Positions 1 to 8,990 of a DNA stretch of 64,000 nucleotides are shown here, one piece after another. The stretch lies in the NCBI GenBank assembly GCA_963698715.1, contig CAVORW010000005.1:124001-188000 (forward strand). Direction: 5' to 3'. This stretch comes from CAWHJB01 sp963698715 (GTDB lineage Bacteria > Chloroflexota > Anaerolineae > Anaerolineales > UBA4823). How positions within the stretch are numbered: position 1 is the stretch's first letter; every line of letters begins with the position of its first letter. The position numbers and the translations under genes are program-made. The notes beneath the pieces were generated by a model. It was not told the origin of the DNA. It saw nothing but the letters and a program-made list of their open reading frames with translations, and ran no database searches.

Positions 1-475
1 CAGAAAACGGCAATTCATTTTCATTGAGCCAGTCGATGTCCAGGACCGTGGTGTAATGGGTGAGATGTTCATCCAAGTCACCCATCAGCTCAATAATGTC
101 GTACACGATCGTTTTATTCACTAAAATCACAGTCCCTTGCTCGACTTGGCGTTCAAATCCTCCACAGGTACCCAAATTGATCAGCAGCCCAGGCCGCCAT
201 CGGTCGATTACGTATTGAGTAGAGGCAGCTGCGGCAATTTTCCCCCATCCACCATGGAAAAATATTATTGGAATGTGATCGAGGGGGTGCGGCTTTCTGG
301 CTTTTGACAAACCTGGCGTGGCCTGCATAGGTTCAATTCGATCACCAATCCGAGTCAAAAACCATTCTCCATAAGGTGATTTTTGGTAGTCAGGGCCTGA
401 AAACAGGGCCTTGATTGCGCTCCATTCGGCGTCTGCCGATATCAAGACAATAACTTGCACGCCATCATCCGTCAT
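1..475 (-). CDS. MTA/SAH nucleosidase-like phosphorylase-family protein, 3' part cut off by window edge
   Basis: The first 158 codons are visible; the gene runs off the left edge. The product begins with an I-S-A-x-x-E-W segment, has a G-G-W-G-K-I-A-A-A-A turn at about residues 86-95 and then INLGTCGGF, the layout of the purine nucleoside phosphorylase/MTA-SAH nucleosidase fold, whose members cleave the glycosidic bond of adenosine derivatives. A later Y-D pair fits the family's nucleobase-side segment. The start is ATG at 475, about 9 bases after a strong GGAGGAGG. The catalytic aspartate expected near the C terminus is outside the window, so substrate cannot be judged. Family assignment is by motif recognition only. 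Confidence 0.7.
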   Translation of the reverse strand, partial: MTDDGVQVIVLISADAEWSAIKALFSGPDYQKSPYGEWFLTRIGDRIEPMQATPGLSKARKPHPLDHIPIIFFHGGWGKIAAAASTQYVIDRWRPGLLINLGTCGGFERQVEQGTVILVNKTIVYDIIELMGDLDEHLTHYTTVLDIDWLNENELPFS

Positions 476-526
476 ACAACTAAACCTCCTCCTGGTGGGC
501 CCGCTTTACAGAATTAAGAGGTTGGC

Positions 527-554
527 TTGACGATCTCGGTCAATGCGCCATAAT
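527..554 (+). promoter_or_regulatory. Possible sigma70-type promoter upstream of the beta-helix gene
   Basis: TTGACG at 527-532 and CATAAT at 549-554 are 16 bases apart on the plus strand, in the divergent spacer between the nucleosidase-like gene and the secreted-protein gene. The leader to the ATG at 759 would be about 200 bases, which is long, so this is a weak call. The rest of 476-758 shows no gene. Confidence 0.3.
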
Positions 555-758
555 TGAGTATACCTCGAAGGATCACTTGATTTTCATCACTAAAGGCGCA
601 GTCAAACAATATTAACAATCGCTCTCTGCAGAAGAACCGGTGCAGTAACAAGGTCTGATAATTGCGGATAATTTGGGAGTGACCCAGTCAGCATTACCAT
701 CTTAGAAGACACCGATCTCCTTTTCCGGATAATGCTCTGGCAGAAAAAGGAATTTGAT

Positions 759-3700
759 ATGAAAGGAACTCGGCAAAAAAAGTGGCCTATACGCCTCCGG
801 ATAGGTTTAGTGGTGATTCTGGCGCTTCTTCCTGTGGTGGGGCAGATGGAGGGGGCAACTGCTGCGCCGTTGATAGTGATGAACCTGACGGATTCGGGGC
901 CAGGTTCATTGCGCGAAGCGATCGCAAACGCCTCAGCTGGCGATACCGTCTCCTTCGCTCCCGGGCTCCAGGGTGAGATTGATCTTTTTGCTCAGATTGA
1001 TCTGACAAAAGACCTGACGATCGCAGGACCTGGTACAGCACCACTAACAATCAGTGGGAGAGGTGTCGTTCGTGTATTTGAGATATCCGCCTCCGCGGAG
1101 ATCACGATCACCAGCCTGACCATTGCCGATGGCAAAACAACTGCGCAAGGTGGGGCAATTCATAACAAGGGCAATCTGACATTATCCCGCGTTACGTTGA
1201 AGAATAACCTTGCCGATAAAGGTGGCGCGCTTTTCAACAGCGGCAGCCTGACGCTATCTGAAGTAACCATTAGCGAAAATACCGCCCTGAACATTGGGGG
1301 CGGATTGTATATTGATTGGACGGGGAAGTATCTACAAACCGCAAGATTGGAACAGATAACGATCAGTTCAAATCGGGGTATTGGCGGCGGTGGTGGGCTG
1401 GGCTTCACTACGGGTGGCCTTAATAATACCCTGCAACTGCGGGGCGTACTTTTAGCGGGCAATTATATCGATAGCGGCTTGGGGGCGGATTGCTTTCTGG
1501 ATCTGGGCAGCCTGCCCGTCTCATTGGGATATAACTTGATCGGCAATAATCAGAGCTGCGCATTTTCGATGCAGCCCAGCGATCTGGTTGGAACATCCAG
1601 CAGTCCATTGGACCCTAAACTTGGGCCATTGAGCGACAATGGTGGCACCAGCCTGACACACGCCCTGCTCCCCAGCAGCCCGGCGATTGACCGCGGCATA
1701 ATCAGCAACTGTTCGCCAGCAGATCAACGCGGACTCACGCGCCCAATGGATGGTGATAATGATCAGGTCGCCCGCTGCGACATTGGGGCATTTGAAGTCA
1801 TCAATCAGCTGCCGCAGCTTGGAAATTTCGTAAGCCCTCAAATGGATGAGGCCGGAGTGTTACCAATTGGTCCGGATATCCTTGAGATCCTGGATATAGA
1901 TACGTCTCCGGACATGATCTACTACACACTCCGGACCCAACCCATTCATGGCGCTCCTCACCTGCTCCTAACACTGCCTTTAAGCGCTGGTCAGGTTTTT
2001 ACCCAGACCTCGATTGACAATGGCAGCCTCACTTTTAATCACGATGGTAGTGAAACATTCGACGCAGAATTCGATTTTATTGCCACCGATCAGGAAAAAG
2101 TACCCGTGCGATTAATTTCAAATGGTGCGTATGGGCCTGGCAATGATCATTCAGTGTCCCCTGTGCTCTCTGCCAACGGACGGTACCTGGCCTTTGAATC
2201 GAATGCGACCAATTTCAGCATTCGCGACCAGAACAACCAAACTGACGTTTTCGCCTATGATCGTCAGACTGGTGATCTGCTGATCGCATCTGTTGATTAT
2301 GCCGGGACGCCCGGAAATACCTTTGGAGCCTATAACCCTGCGATCTCGGCCGACGGACGTTTCATAGCATTTGACTCTGTTTCCGAATTTGTCAGCGATG
2401 ATAATAACAACGCCAGCGACGTGTTCGTCAGGAACTGGTTTACAGGGCAGGAAGACACTGTCATTGTATCGACCGATGATTTAGGTGAGGAGGGCAATGG
2501 AGATTCCCAAGAACCGGCTATCTCGGCTGATGGACGCTTTGTGGCATTTTCATCCAACGCCACCAATCTGGTTTCAAACGACTTCAATAACGCCATGGAT
2601 ATATTTGTCCATGATCTGCTTTATGAAAAGACGCAGCGAGTATCGCTAGCCAGTGATGGAATTGAAGGAGATGGTCATTCTAGAGGTCCCCTGTCCATAT
2701 CAGCCGATGGGCGCTACGTGGCTTTCCAATCAGAAGCCGCCAATCTGGTGTTAGGCGATAGCAATGGGGTCCCGGACGTCTTCGTGCATGATTGTCTGAG
2801 TGGACAGACCGTAAGGGTTTCTGTTCATGCGGGCGGTGGCGAGGCAGATGGTGCATCCTGGGGACCAGCCCTATCCGCTGATGGCCGCTATGTGGCATTT
2901 GTCTCAGAGGCAACCAATCTGGTAGATGGAGACGGAAATCTGTCTTCAGATATATTTTTACACGACCTGAGAAACGAAACCAGCGTCCGATTGTCGGTCG
3001 CATCGAACGGGCAAGAAGGCAACCACAACTCCGCTGGCGCGAGCATTTCTGCCAATGGGCAATATGTCAGTTTCTGGTCGCAAGCCACCAACCTTGTCAG
3101 CGGTGACACAAATGATACCTGCGACATGGATAATGATGGATACGCGCAAGAAAACTGCCCCGATATTTTTATTGTCGATCACGTGAACGGGAAAATCCGC
3201 CGGGTGTCGATGAATGCCAATCTTGAAGAAGCTAACAATGCGTCATTCTCTCCATCAATCAGCGCGGATGGAAGATTTATTGGCTATCATTCTCATGCCA
3301 GCAACCTAATTTCATCTGATGCCAACAACTATTGCGGCGAAGATGGGCAATTTGGCGATAACTGCTCGGATATTTTCGTTTTCAACAACCATCTAATCCA
3401 GAAGACATTTCCGATCAGCGTCAACCCCACAAACGATATCCCTTATGTGGCAATTGCCCAACCTCAACCGGTAGCTTATGAAGGCGAGCCGGTGTTCTAT
3501 ACCGGGTCAATCTACGACCCCGACCCCGGAGACAGCCATCTGATTAATTGGGATTTTGGAGATGGCGGAACACTTTCGGCCATTACAGAAACCCAGCACA
3601 TCTTTCAGGATGATGGTAATTATCTGGTAGAGATGACCGTAGTTGACCTGGCAAATGCAACTGGAATAGCCCAGGTGAACCAGGAAATCAAAAATTTACC

Positions 3701-4010
3701 CCCTATCGTTGATGCCGGAGAAGCAATCTTATATTTACAAGTCGGGTCTAAGCTGACCCGCACGGGAACCGTCCATGATCCCGGGCTGGATAGTTTGACT
3801 GGAACAGTAAATTATGGGGATGGAAGCGGGGCTCTTCCCCTGACAATCAGATTGGATGGGACATTTGACTTGAATTTCCAATATAATTTCCCGGGAATTT
3901 ACCGAACACTGGCCATCGTTCAGGACGATGATGGTGGGATCGGAATAGATACTGTGAGAGTCTACGTAGGCATCTTCTCATTTCTGCCTCTAATCGAATT
4001 CAGCCCATAA
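759..4010 (+). CDS. Large secreted protein: CSLREA/beta-helix, PD40 repeats, PKD domain
   Basis: This 1083-residue exported protein starts at ATG 759 after AAAAAGGA; an in-frame ATG at 732 lacks a ribosome site. It has a basic N terminus and a hydrophobic signal (about residues 10-30), then DSGPGSLREAIANASAGD, typical of the CSLREA domain, and Asn/Gly-rich right-handed beta-helix turns to about residue 340. From about 450 to 880 there are at least six beta-propeller-like PD40 repeats of the form ISADGRYVAF followed by a D-x-F-V-H-D strand. A PKD-like segment with WDFGDG lies near 930. The protein ends FLPLIEFSP, matching the tails of other large secreted proteins in this window. No catalytic motif was recognised. 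A surface or extracellular-binding role is inference. Confidence 0.85.
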   Translation: MKGTRQKKWPIRLRIGLVVILALLPVVGQMEGATAAPLIVMNLTDSGPGSLREAIANASAGDTVSFAPGLQGEIDLFAQIDLTKDLTIAGPGTAPLTISGRGVVRVFEISASAEITITSLTIADGKTTAQGGAIHNKGNLTLSRVTLKNNLADKGGALFNSGSLTLSEVTISENTALNIGGGLYIDWTGKYLQTARLEQITISSNRGIGGGGGLGFTTGGLNNTLQLRGVLLAGNYIDSGLGADCFLDLGSLPVSLGYNLIGNNQSCAFSMQPSDLVGTSSSPLDPKLGPLSDNGGTSLTHALLPSSPAIDRGIISNCSPADQRGLTRPMDGDNDQVARCDIGAFEVINQLPQLGNFVSPQMDEAGVLPIGPDILEILDIDTSPDMIYYTLRTQPIHGAPHLLLTLPLSAGQVFTQTSIDNGSLTFNHDGSETFDAEFDFIATDQEKVPVRLISNGAYGPGNDHSVSPVLSANGRYLAFESNATNFSIRDQNNQTDVFAYDRQTGDLLIASVDYAGTPGNTFGAYNPAISADGRFIAFDSVSEFVSDDNNNASDVFVRNWFTGQEDTVIVSTDDLGEEGNGDSQEPAISADGRFVAFSSNATNLVSNDFNNAMDIFVHDLLYEKTQRVSLASDGIEGDGHSRGPLSISADGRYVAFQSEAANLVLGDSNGVPDVFVHDCLSGQTVRVSVHAGGGEADGASWGPALSADGRYVAFVSEATNLVDGDGNLSSDIFLHDLRNETSVRLSVASNGQEGNHNSAGASISANGQYVSFWSQATNLVSGDTNDTCDMDNDGYAQENCPDIFIVDHVNGKIRRVSMNANLEEANNASFSPSISADGRFIGYHSHASNLISSDANNYCGEDGQFGDNCSDIFVFNNHLIQKTFPISVNPTNDIPYVAIAQPQPVAYEGEPVFYTGSIYDPDPGDSHLINWDFGDGGTLSAITETQHIFQDDGNYLVEMTVVDLANATGIAQVNQEIKNLPPIVDAGEAILYLQVGSKLTRTGTVHDPGLDSLTGTVNYGDGSGALPLTIRLDGTFDLNFQYNFPGIYRTLAIVQDDDGGIGIDTVRVYVGIFSFLPLIEFSP

Positions 4011-4044
4011 CTGATCACTCAGTACTCAGTCTAAGTGTTGTAGA

Positions 4045-4081
4045 TGGATGTTTGTGAGCGGAATACGCCCACAAACATCCA
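4045..4081 (+). terminator. Long stem-loop after the beta-helix gene
   Basis: Two 16-base arms (4045-4060 and 4066-4081) pair with one mismatch around a 5-base loop, 35 bases after the stop codon. There is no clear U-tract after the stem. It may terminate transcription or protect the mRNA 3' end. The remaining spacer to 4210 shows nothing else. Confidence 0.55.
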
Positions 4082-4210
4082 TCAAATTCATATTGACAGA
4101 CCACTCAGCCATTAACCTGCTAAATCAACCAGATTCGGACCCGGGATAAATCAAATTTAGAATTGCGAATTTCCTGCACCTGCGGAGAGTTATTCCACCC
4201 TCCCGGTGAC

Positions 4211-5128
4211 TTAATCACTTGCCTGCCTGGTTTCCCGAAAAAGCTGGTTCAGCCTGTCCGCATCCAGAAAACCATCCGCTGCGCCGGATTCACCCATCTT
4301 ATAAGAAGCGAACACAACGGCCTTGTGGATAGCCTCATAAGGATCCCTGGTTTGGATGTAGACATGAATAAAGGCAGATAAAAGCGCGTCACCAGCGCCA
4401 ATCGTGTTGATTACTCGCCGGGTGGTCACAGCCGGGATACGTTCCAGGAATCGATCACTGCGTACCCCCAAAAGCGCACCTTGAGCGCCCAAACCTATGA
4501 CAACTATCTCTGCCGGATAACGCCGAAAAATCTGCTGGGCCCAGTCTTCGGGATTATTGGGCAGATTGTCATCACTCATAAACAAAATATCAGCTGCAGC
4601 CATAAATTCCCGGTTATATTCATCCTCAAGATCGGCAATTGCATGCACATCAGTCGCCACTATTTTGCCAGCCTGTCGAGCCAGGGGCAGCAATGGACGA
4701 GAAAAATTAATATTACAAAGCAGAGCGATCTCGCAATCAACTATAGCCTGGCAAAACCGATCCTGCGGAAATATTTTTTCCTGAATATCTTTTAAGTCCA
4801 CACAGATTTGCCGCCGCCCGTCTCGTTCGTAGAGGATCACAGATTGCGGAGTTTGATCGAGCTCCGGCAGGATGTATTCAGCCTCTATCCGTTCTGTGTG
4901 CAGCGCCTGGTAGACCAGGTTTCCCGGCGCATCTTTTCCGATCAGGGATAAAAACCTGATGGAATTTCCCAGGATAGTGAGAGCCTTGGCTAAATTATAG
5001 CCAACACCTGAGACTGAACTGCTAACGCCAAAAAAAGGGTAACGCACCGGAGTATATTCAATCGGGAAAGAGTCGATTCGCAGCGTTGTTTCCAGGTTGA
5101 TCAATCCAGAAACCAATATCTTTTTCAT
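4211..5128 (-). CDS. PfkB-family carbohydrate/nucleoside kinase
   Basis: This 305-residue kinase transfers phosphate from ATP to a small substrate, probably a sugar or nucleoside. The C-terminal PfkB signature is present as NTIGAGDALLSAF, in which the GAGD aspartate is the usual catalytic base. The N-terminal half has the glycine-rich VSGVGYNLAKAL substrate segment. The start at ATG 5128 is preceded by GGAGG at about 9 bases; an upstream extension to 5191 is rejected because it lacks a ribosome site and adds residues before the normal family start (MKKILVSG). Length is normal for ribokinase-like proteins. The substrate cannot be read from sequence, and no sugar transporter lies next to it. 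Confidence 0.85.
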   Translation of the reverse strand: MKKILVSGLINLETTLRIDSFPIEYTPVRYPFFGVSSSVSGVGYNLAKALTILGNSIRFLSLIGKDAPGNLVYQALHTERIEAEYILPELDQTPQSVILYERDGRRQICVDLKDIQEKIFPQDRFCQAIVDCEIALLCNINFSRPLLPLARQAGKIVATDVHAIADLEDEYNREFMAAADILFMSDDNLPNNPEDWAQQIFRRYPAEIVVIGLGAQGALLGVRSDRFLERIPAVTTRRVINTIGAGDALLSAFIHVYIQTRDPYEAIHKAVVFASYKMGESGAADGFLDADRLNQLFRETRQASD

Positions 5129-5287
5129 TCCGGCCTCCATTGATCGCAAAACATCCAGAATGTTCGGCAAAACGGCCAAGAGCTCCATCACAACCTAAAC
5201 CAAAGTCTTCAATCATCCCGGTGCTTATCGAACGCTGCGGATCTCGGCAGCAGGCCGGCGGCCAGGGAGCACTCATAGTTTGTAGAT

Positions 5288-5333
5288 TTGGTGTTCGGTT
5301 TGTGCGGCTTGCGCCGCACAAACCGAACACCAA
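5288..5333. repeat. Perfect 21-bp-arm palindrome (GGTGTTCGG type)
   Basis: Arms of 21 bases (5288-5308 and 5313-5333) are perfectly complementary around a TTGC loop. The core GGTGTTCGGTTTGTGCGGC resembles a second palindrome at 24650-24692, including a shared ATTT flank. It lies between two minus-strand genes and lacks a U-tract in that direction, so it looks more like a REP-type dispersed palindrome than a terminator. Confidence 0.65.
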
Positions 5334-5387
5334 TATAATTTTTCTACAACACTTGAGTGCACCCGGCGGCCAGGTTGATGCATCCGA

Positions 5388-5963
5388 TTAGGGGGTCTGT
5401 TCTGCAGCCAATCTTTCGATCTCAGCCACCACTTGGGCCAGCTCAGACACCATAGAAGAAGAGCTGGTCTCCAGAAAGATCTCAACCAGCGCACGATAGT
5501 ACCACAACGTACCTTCTCGTCCCCCACGGAAACGTTCCCAGGTCGCCTCGCCGGAAAGCTTCAAATCTGCTAAGAGCATTCGGGAATTGTGCAGCTTGTC
5601 GGCCAAAGAAATCCGGTGTACTTCTGACCTGGCAGTACGCAGGTGGGCAAGATAATGTTCCTTTCGGAGTCGCCAGGGTGGTTTAGGGGCATCGTAGGCA
5701 TCCGTTAGCCCGTCAACCATATAAGCGACATTCTCACCGAAGCGCCGGCGGATTTCTTGCCAGGTCTCCATCCCACCCTGGTCCTCAACCGCATCATGTA
5801 GCAGAGCTGCGATTGCCTGGTCCTCGTCACCGCCATCTTCCAAGACCAGGCCGGACACTGCCATCAAATGAGTAAAATATGGAATTCGGGTTCCTTTGCG
5901 TACCTGAGAGGCATGCAAATGAAACGCAAAGTGGAGGGCGTCTTCAAAACGAGCTGTTAGCAA
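5388..5963 (-). CDS. HD-domain metal-dependent phosphohydrolase (RelA/SpoT HD type)
   Basis: This 191-residue stand-alone HD hydrolase has the metal-binding set in order: His32 (PYFTH), the His56-Asp57 pair (ALLHDAVED) and Asp122 (ADKLHN). The arrangement matches the (p)ppGpp hydrolase HD domain of RelA/SpoT and the small alarmone hydrolases, so hydrolysis of a nucleotide such as ppGpp is plausible but not shown; there is no synthetase or TGS domain. The start appears to be TTG at 5963, supported by AAAGGAGA 5 bases upstream. It is followed by the palindrome at 5288-5333 and then the PfkB gene, so the two may be transcribed separately. Confidence 0.8.
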   Translation of the reverse strand: MLTARFEDALHFAFHLHASQVRKGTRIPYFTHLMAVSGLVLEDGGDEDQAIAALLHDAVEDQGGMETWQEIRRRFGENVAYMVDGLTDAYDAPKPPWRLRKEHYLAHLRTARSEVHRISLADKLHNSRMLLADLKLSGEATWERFRGGREGTLWYYRALVEIFLETSSSSMVSELAQVVAEIERLAAEQTP

Positions 5964-6197
5964 TCGCTTCTCCTTTGTGAGCTGATTTTTCTAAATTATG
6001 GGTTCTGGACAACTCGACCTCAAAGCTAATAGTCGCTCTTGCTTCGACATTGGGATACTTATCTCGTAATTACGTTAATGAAGACTGGGCGCAATTAATT
6101 AAATCAGATGTGGTTCACAAACATTGGGATGGACTCATCCGATCGTTGTGAACCACAAAACATACTTCAAAAATGGAACCCACTCAGGTTAAGCAGT

Positions 6198-6614
6198 TCA
6201 ATCCGGCTGGATTTCATAGTCACTACTGATTGGGACACCGGGACGGAGGGTACTCATAACAGAACAATATTTATTTTCAGCCAGATCTATCGCCCGTTCT
6301 AATTTAGCCGGATCAACATTGCCTTTAACGATGTAATGCAGATGAATTTGAGTAAATGAATACGGAGGATCAGTATGTTGATCTCCCCGGCAGATAACAT
6401 TTAGATCTTTGAGCGGTTCACGTTGTTTATTCAGGATCTCTACAATATCATACGCTGAACACGAAGCGGCTGCCAGCAACAGCAAATCAGACGGTTTGAT
6501 ACCGTTCCATACTTCATGATCATCGGGCGAACGGCCAATAACGACTGAGTGGCCATTTGAGTCAATGCCTACCATCAACTTTGATTCAACCAGCCTGAGC
6601 TGCACAGTACCCAT
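6198..6614 (-). CDS. OsmC/Ohr family protein
   Basis: This 138-residue protein carries both reactive-cysteine neighbourhoods of the OsmC family: AAASCSAYDIV in the first helix and a second Cys in NKYCSVMSTL followed by RPGVPI. Family members reduce organic or hydroperoxide substrates with a thiol mechanism, acting in the cytoplasm as dimers. The length is typical. The start ATG at 6614 has AAGGAG at about 7 bases. It appears monocistronic; 5964-6197 upstream of the HD gene holds no recognisable gene. Confidence 0.85.
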   Translation of the reverse strand: MGTVQLRLVESKLMVGIDSNGHSVVIGRSPDDHEVWNGIKPSDLLLLAAASCSAYDIVEILNKQREPLKDLNVICRGDQHTDPPYSFTQIHLHYIVKGNVDPAKLERAIDLAENKYCSVMSTLRPGVPISSDYEIQPD

Positions 6615-6808
6615 ACTTATCTCCTTATTTTATGCTCGCACTTGTGCGGAGTTCAACTCGAGTGTGATAATTGAAGGACTCGCTAACAAATCCTATCCAT
6701 ACCAGATCTATCTGGAGTCTTTGGGGAGTGAGAAATCCAAAAGGAGCGCGGGGAATTCTGAGCCAACATCCTACCTGAACTTCCAGGCGCTCATTAAAAT
6801 CATGCCAA

Positions 6809-8785
6809 CTAGGCAGGCGTAAAACTGGCCAAAATATTGTCAATTTTTTGGGCAATCCGTGCATTTTCCGGCCATTCGGTCCTGTTTAGCGAGATTTGGT
6901 TGGCAATTCGTCGCAGTAATCCTGGATTTACTCTTGCCAATTCAATGGTGATCTTTTCCCACAGTCTGCGCAGTTCAGGATTTGAGTGGTTGGCAGCATT
7001 AACTGCAATCTGTGCCGGGGATGAGCCGCTTAGATTCCAACTGGATAAATTTAAATCCAGTTCACGGCCCGCGTTAGCCCAATAATAGGTCAACATCGGG
7101 TTGATCAGGCCGCGCATTCGGCTCCAGAGTGGATCTTCTTCCTGAACCAATGCAAAGAACGACAGGTAATATGGACGCGCCCCAGCATAGTCGCGATTAA
7201 CTTGGGAAAGCTTACCAGCAACCGCGGATGCATAGGACGCCATATACCAGCGCAAATCCTCCAGGGTGGCGCCCGGCTCACCTTTTTCAAGAGCATCCCA
7301 GTGAACCCGGCAGGCCAACAAATATGTGCTTGCAGAGGCTGCAAAATCTTGAGAGCGCTGTAGCATCGCTTTTTTAGCCAAAGTTCGAGCGGTATCATGG
7401 TTGACAGATATGCCATCTACCAGTTTCACCTGTTCAATATCCCGGATCAACACTTTTAAGGCTTCATCGTCCTTGAAAGGTATTGCCCCTTGGCCAGACA
7501 ATATGTGGCGACCTTTTCGAAAACTAATGAGACCCCGTGTTTTCAGTTCATCCAGTAAACATTGCACGTAATCACTTTGATTGCGATCATTCAAGATAAT
7601 GTTCGCCAATTCGGCAATATCGATATCCAGGCCAGCCCGAACCACCGCGTAAATAAAATCCGATTCGGCCCGACTTACGAATTTGGCCTCGCTATCAATA
7701 CCTTCTGCCAAAAACACAGGCGTATAGAGGGAGACTGGCTGGTTATCGTAGTCGAACGCACGCTGGCGAAATGCCATCTGGAGGATCTCCCGAAGCATGG
7801 TCTTACTGCGCGCCATACCCTGATCCTCATATCGTTCCCGCAAGCCCTCCAGTAATTCATCCGTTGTCTGTGCGCCTGGCCTCTCACACAACTCGCGGTA
7901 GATGTCCCGCAACACGTCTCGCCGGGTAGCTAAGTCGACCGAAGTCAGCTTTAGACGTGTAAATATTTGCTTATAGCGAGCTTCCAGATTGAGGTCGGAA
8001 GTTATGGCGGTCTCTTTTTCTTTCTGCTCATAATCACCCCCAATGACTTCTACATCCGCAGGCAAGGTGTAATCAAGTGGGGCAACATAAAGCTGCAAGT
8101 CTCTTATGAACAATTTGACCACATCACGGTTATCTTCAAGCCAGGGTTTAAACTGAGTGTATCCAAAATTTGCCTCGTTGAATGCAGGATCCATCAAGAG
8201 CATTGTCTGTTTCAAACGAGTTGCTAAAACAGGGATCTCGCCCCTTTGACCATGAGCATGGATCGCTTTAGTCAGCAGACCGCGAGCCATATCTCGCTCT
8301 ATGGTTGTTTGTTCTTCTGCACTGGACATCTCTCCCATCACGGTTTCGAGATATACAAACTCATCACAAGATTTCACCAATAAGTGATGCGTAATACTGC
8401 GCGGTCCTATTCCCAAAGTATAGCGCCCATATTCCCGCAGCTTGGCGACAAGTGGTCCAAAATCGCTATCGCCCGAAACTATGACAAAATTCTCGATCTG
8501 GGGACGGTGCAAAGCGATTTCCATCGCATCGATTGCCATACGGATGTCTGCCCGGTTTTTTCCAGCCCGTATGCTGTAAATCTGGATGAGATCGATTGAA
8601 TTGTTCATCAATTCATCCCTGTAGCGAGAAAATCGGGACCAATCTCCGTAAGCCCGTTTGACAACTGCTGGTCCACGACTTTGTAAATATTCCATCAATG
8701 GGGTTAATTCGAAATCAAAGAACTCACGCTCAGCCCACAGGGCCACGTTCTCGAAATCGATGAATACTGCATATTGTTCGCTCAT
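6809..8785 (-). CDS. NYN-domain (PIN-like) putative RNase with OST-HTH/LOTUS-like regions
   Basis: The 658-residue product starts at ATG 8785 (AGGAG 8 bases upstream), giving MSEQYAVFIDFENV, the normal start of a NYN domain. Residues 1-165 hold the acidic residues expected of the PIN-like nuclease fold: Asp10 in FIDFEN, Asp80 and Asp86 in NRADIRMAID, and Asp106/Asp108 in VSGDSDFG. Residues about 185-260 and 300-375 look like winged-helix OST-HTH/LOTUS RNA-binding modules. The C-terminal 250 residues are helical and unassigned. An RNA-cleaving or RNA-binding regulatory role is inference from NYN-LOTUS proteins. It appears to stand alone between OsmC and the deacetylase-like gene. Confidence 0.8.
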   Translation of the reverse strand: MSEQYAVFIDFENVALWAEREFFDFELTPLMEYLQSRGPAVVKRAYGDWSRFSRYRDELMNNSIDLIQIYSIRAGKNRADIRMAIDAMEIALHRPQIENFVIVSGDSDFGPLVAKLREYGRYTLGIGPRSITHHLLVKSCDEFVYLETVMGEMSSAEEQTTIERDMARGLLTKAIHAHGQRGEIPVLATRLKQTMLLMDPAFNEANFGYTQFKPWLEDNRDVVKLFIRDLQLYVAPLDYTLPADVEVIGGDYEQKEKETAITSDLNLEARYKQIFTRLKLTSVDLATRRDVLRDIYRELCERPGAQTTDELLEGLRERYEDQGMARSKTMLREILQMAFRQRAFDYDNQPVSLYTPVFLAEGIDSEAKFVSRAESDFIYAVVRAGLDIDIAELANIILNDRNQSDYVQCLLDELKTRGLISFRKGRHILSGQGAIPFKDDEALKVLIRDIEQVKLVDGISVNHDTARTLAKKAMLQRSQDFAASASTYLLACRVHWDALEKGEPGATLEDLRWYMASYASAVAGKLSQVNRDYAGARPYYLSFFALVQEEDPLWSRMRGLINPMLTYYWANAGRELDLNLSSWNLSGSSPAQIAVNAANHSNPELRRLWEKITIELARVNPGLLRRIANQISLNRTEWPENARIAQKIDNILASFTPA

Positions 8786-8990
8786 CCCGGCTCCTCTTCG
8801 AATCAAGATATTCTCCCCACCATCGTCCTTTTCGCGATTAATTTCACTATACTGCAAAGTATACAATAAATCATCGTAATCACGGGTAAGTATCCCCATA
8901 TTCAGGAATGGGCACCACCTGGCTTTGAAGTCGAGTTATCCCTAATCACGATACAGCTACAAGGATTGACGGAGGGAATGCCATAAACCA

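Noticed and set aside
5288..5333. Palindrome as a simple rho-independent terminator
   Set aside because: In the direction of the flanking genes the stem has no T-run after it, and the core recurs elsewhere.
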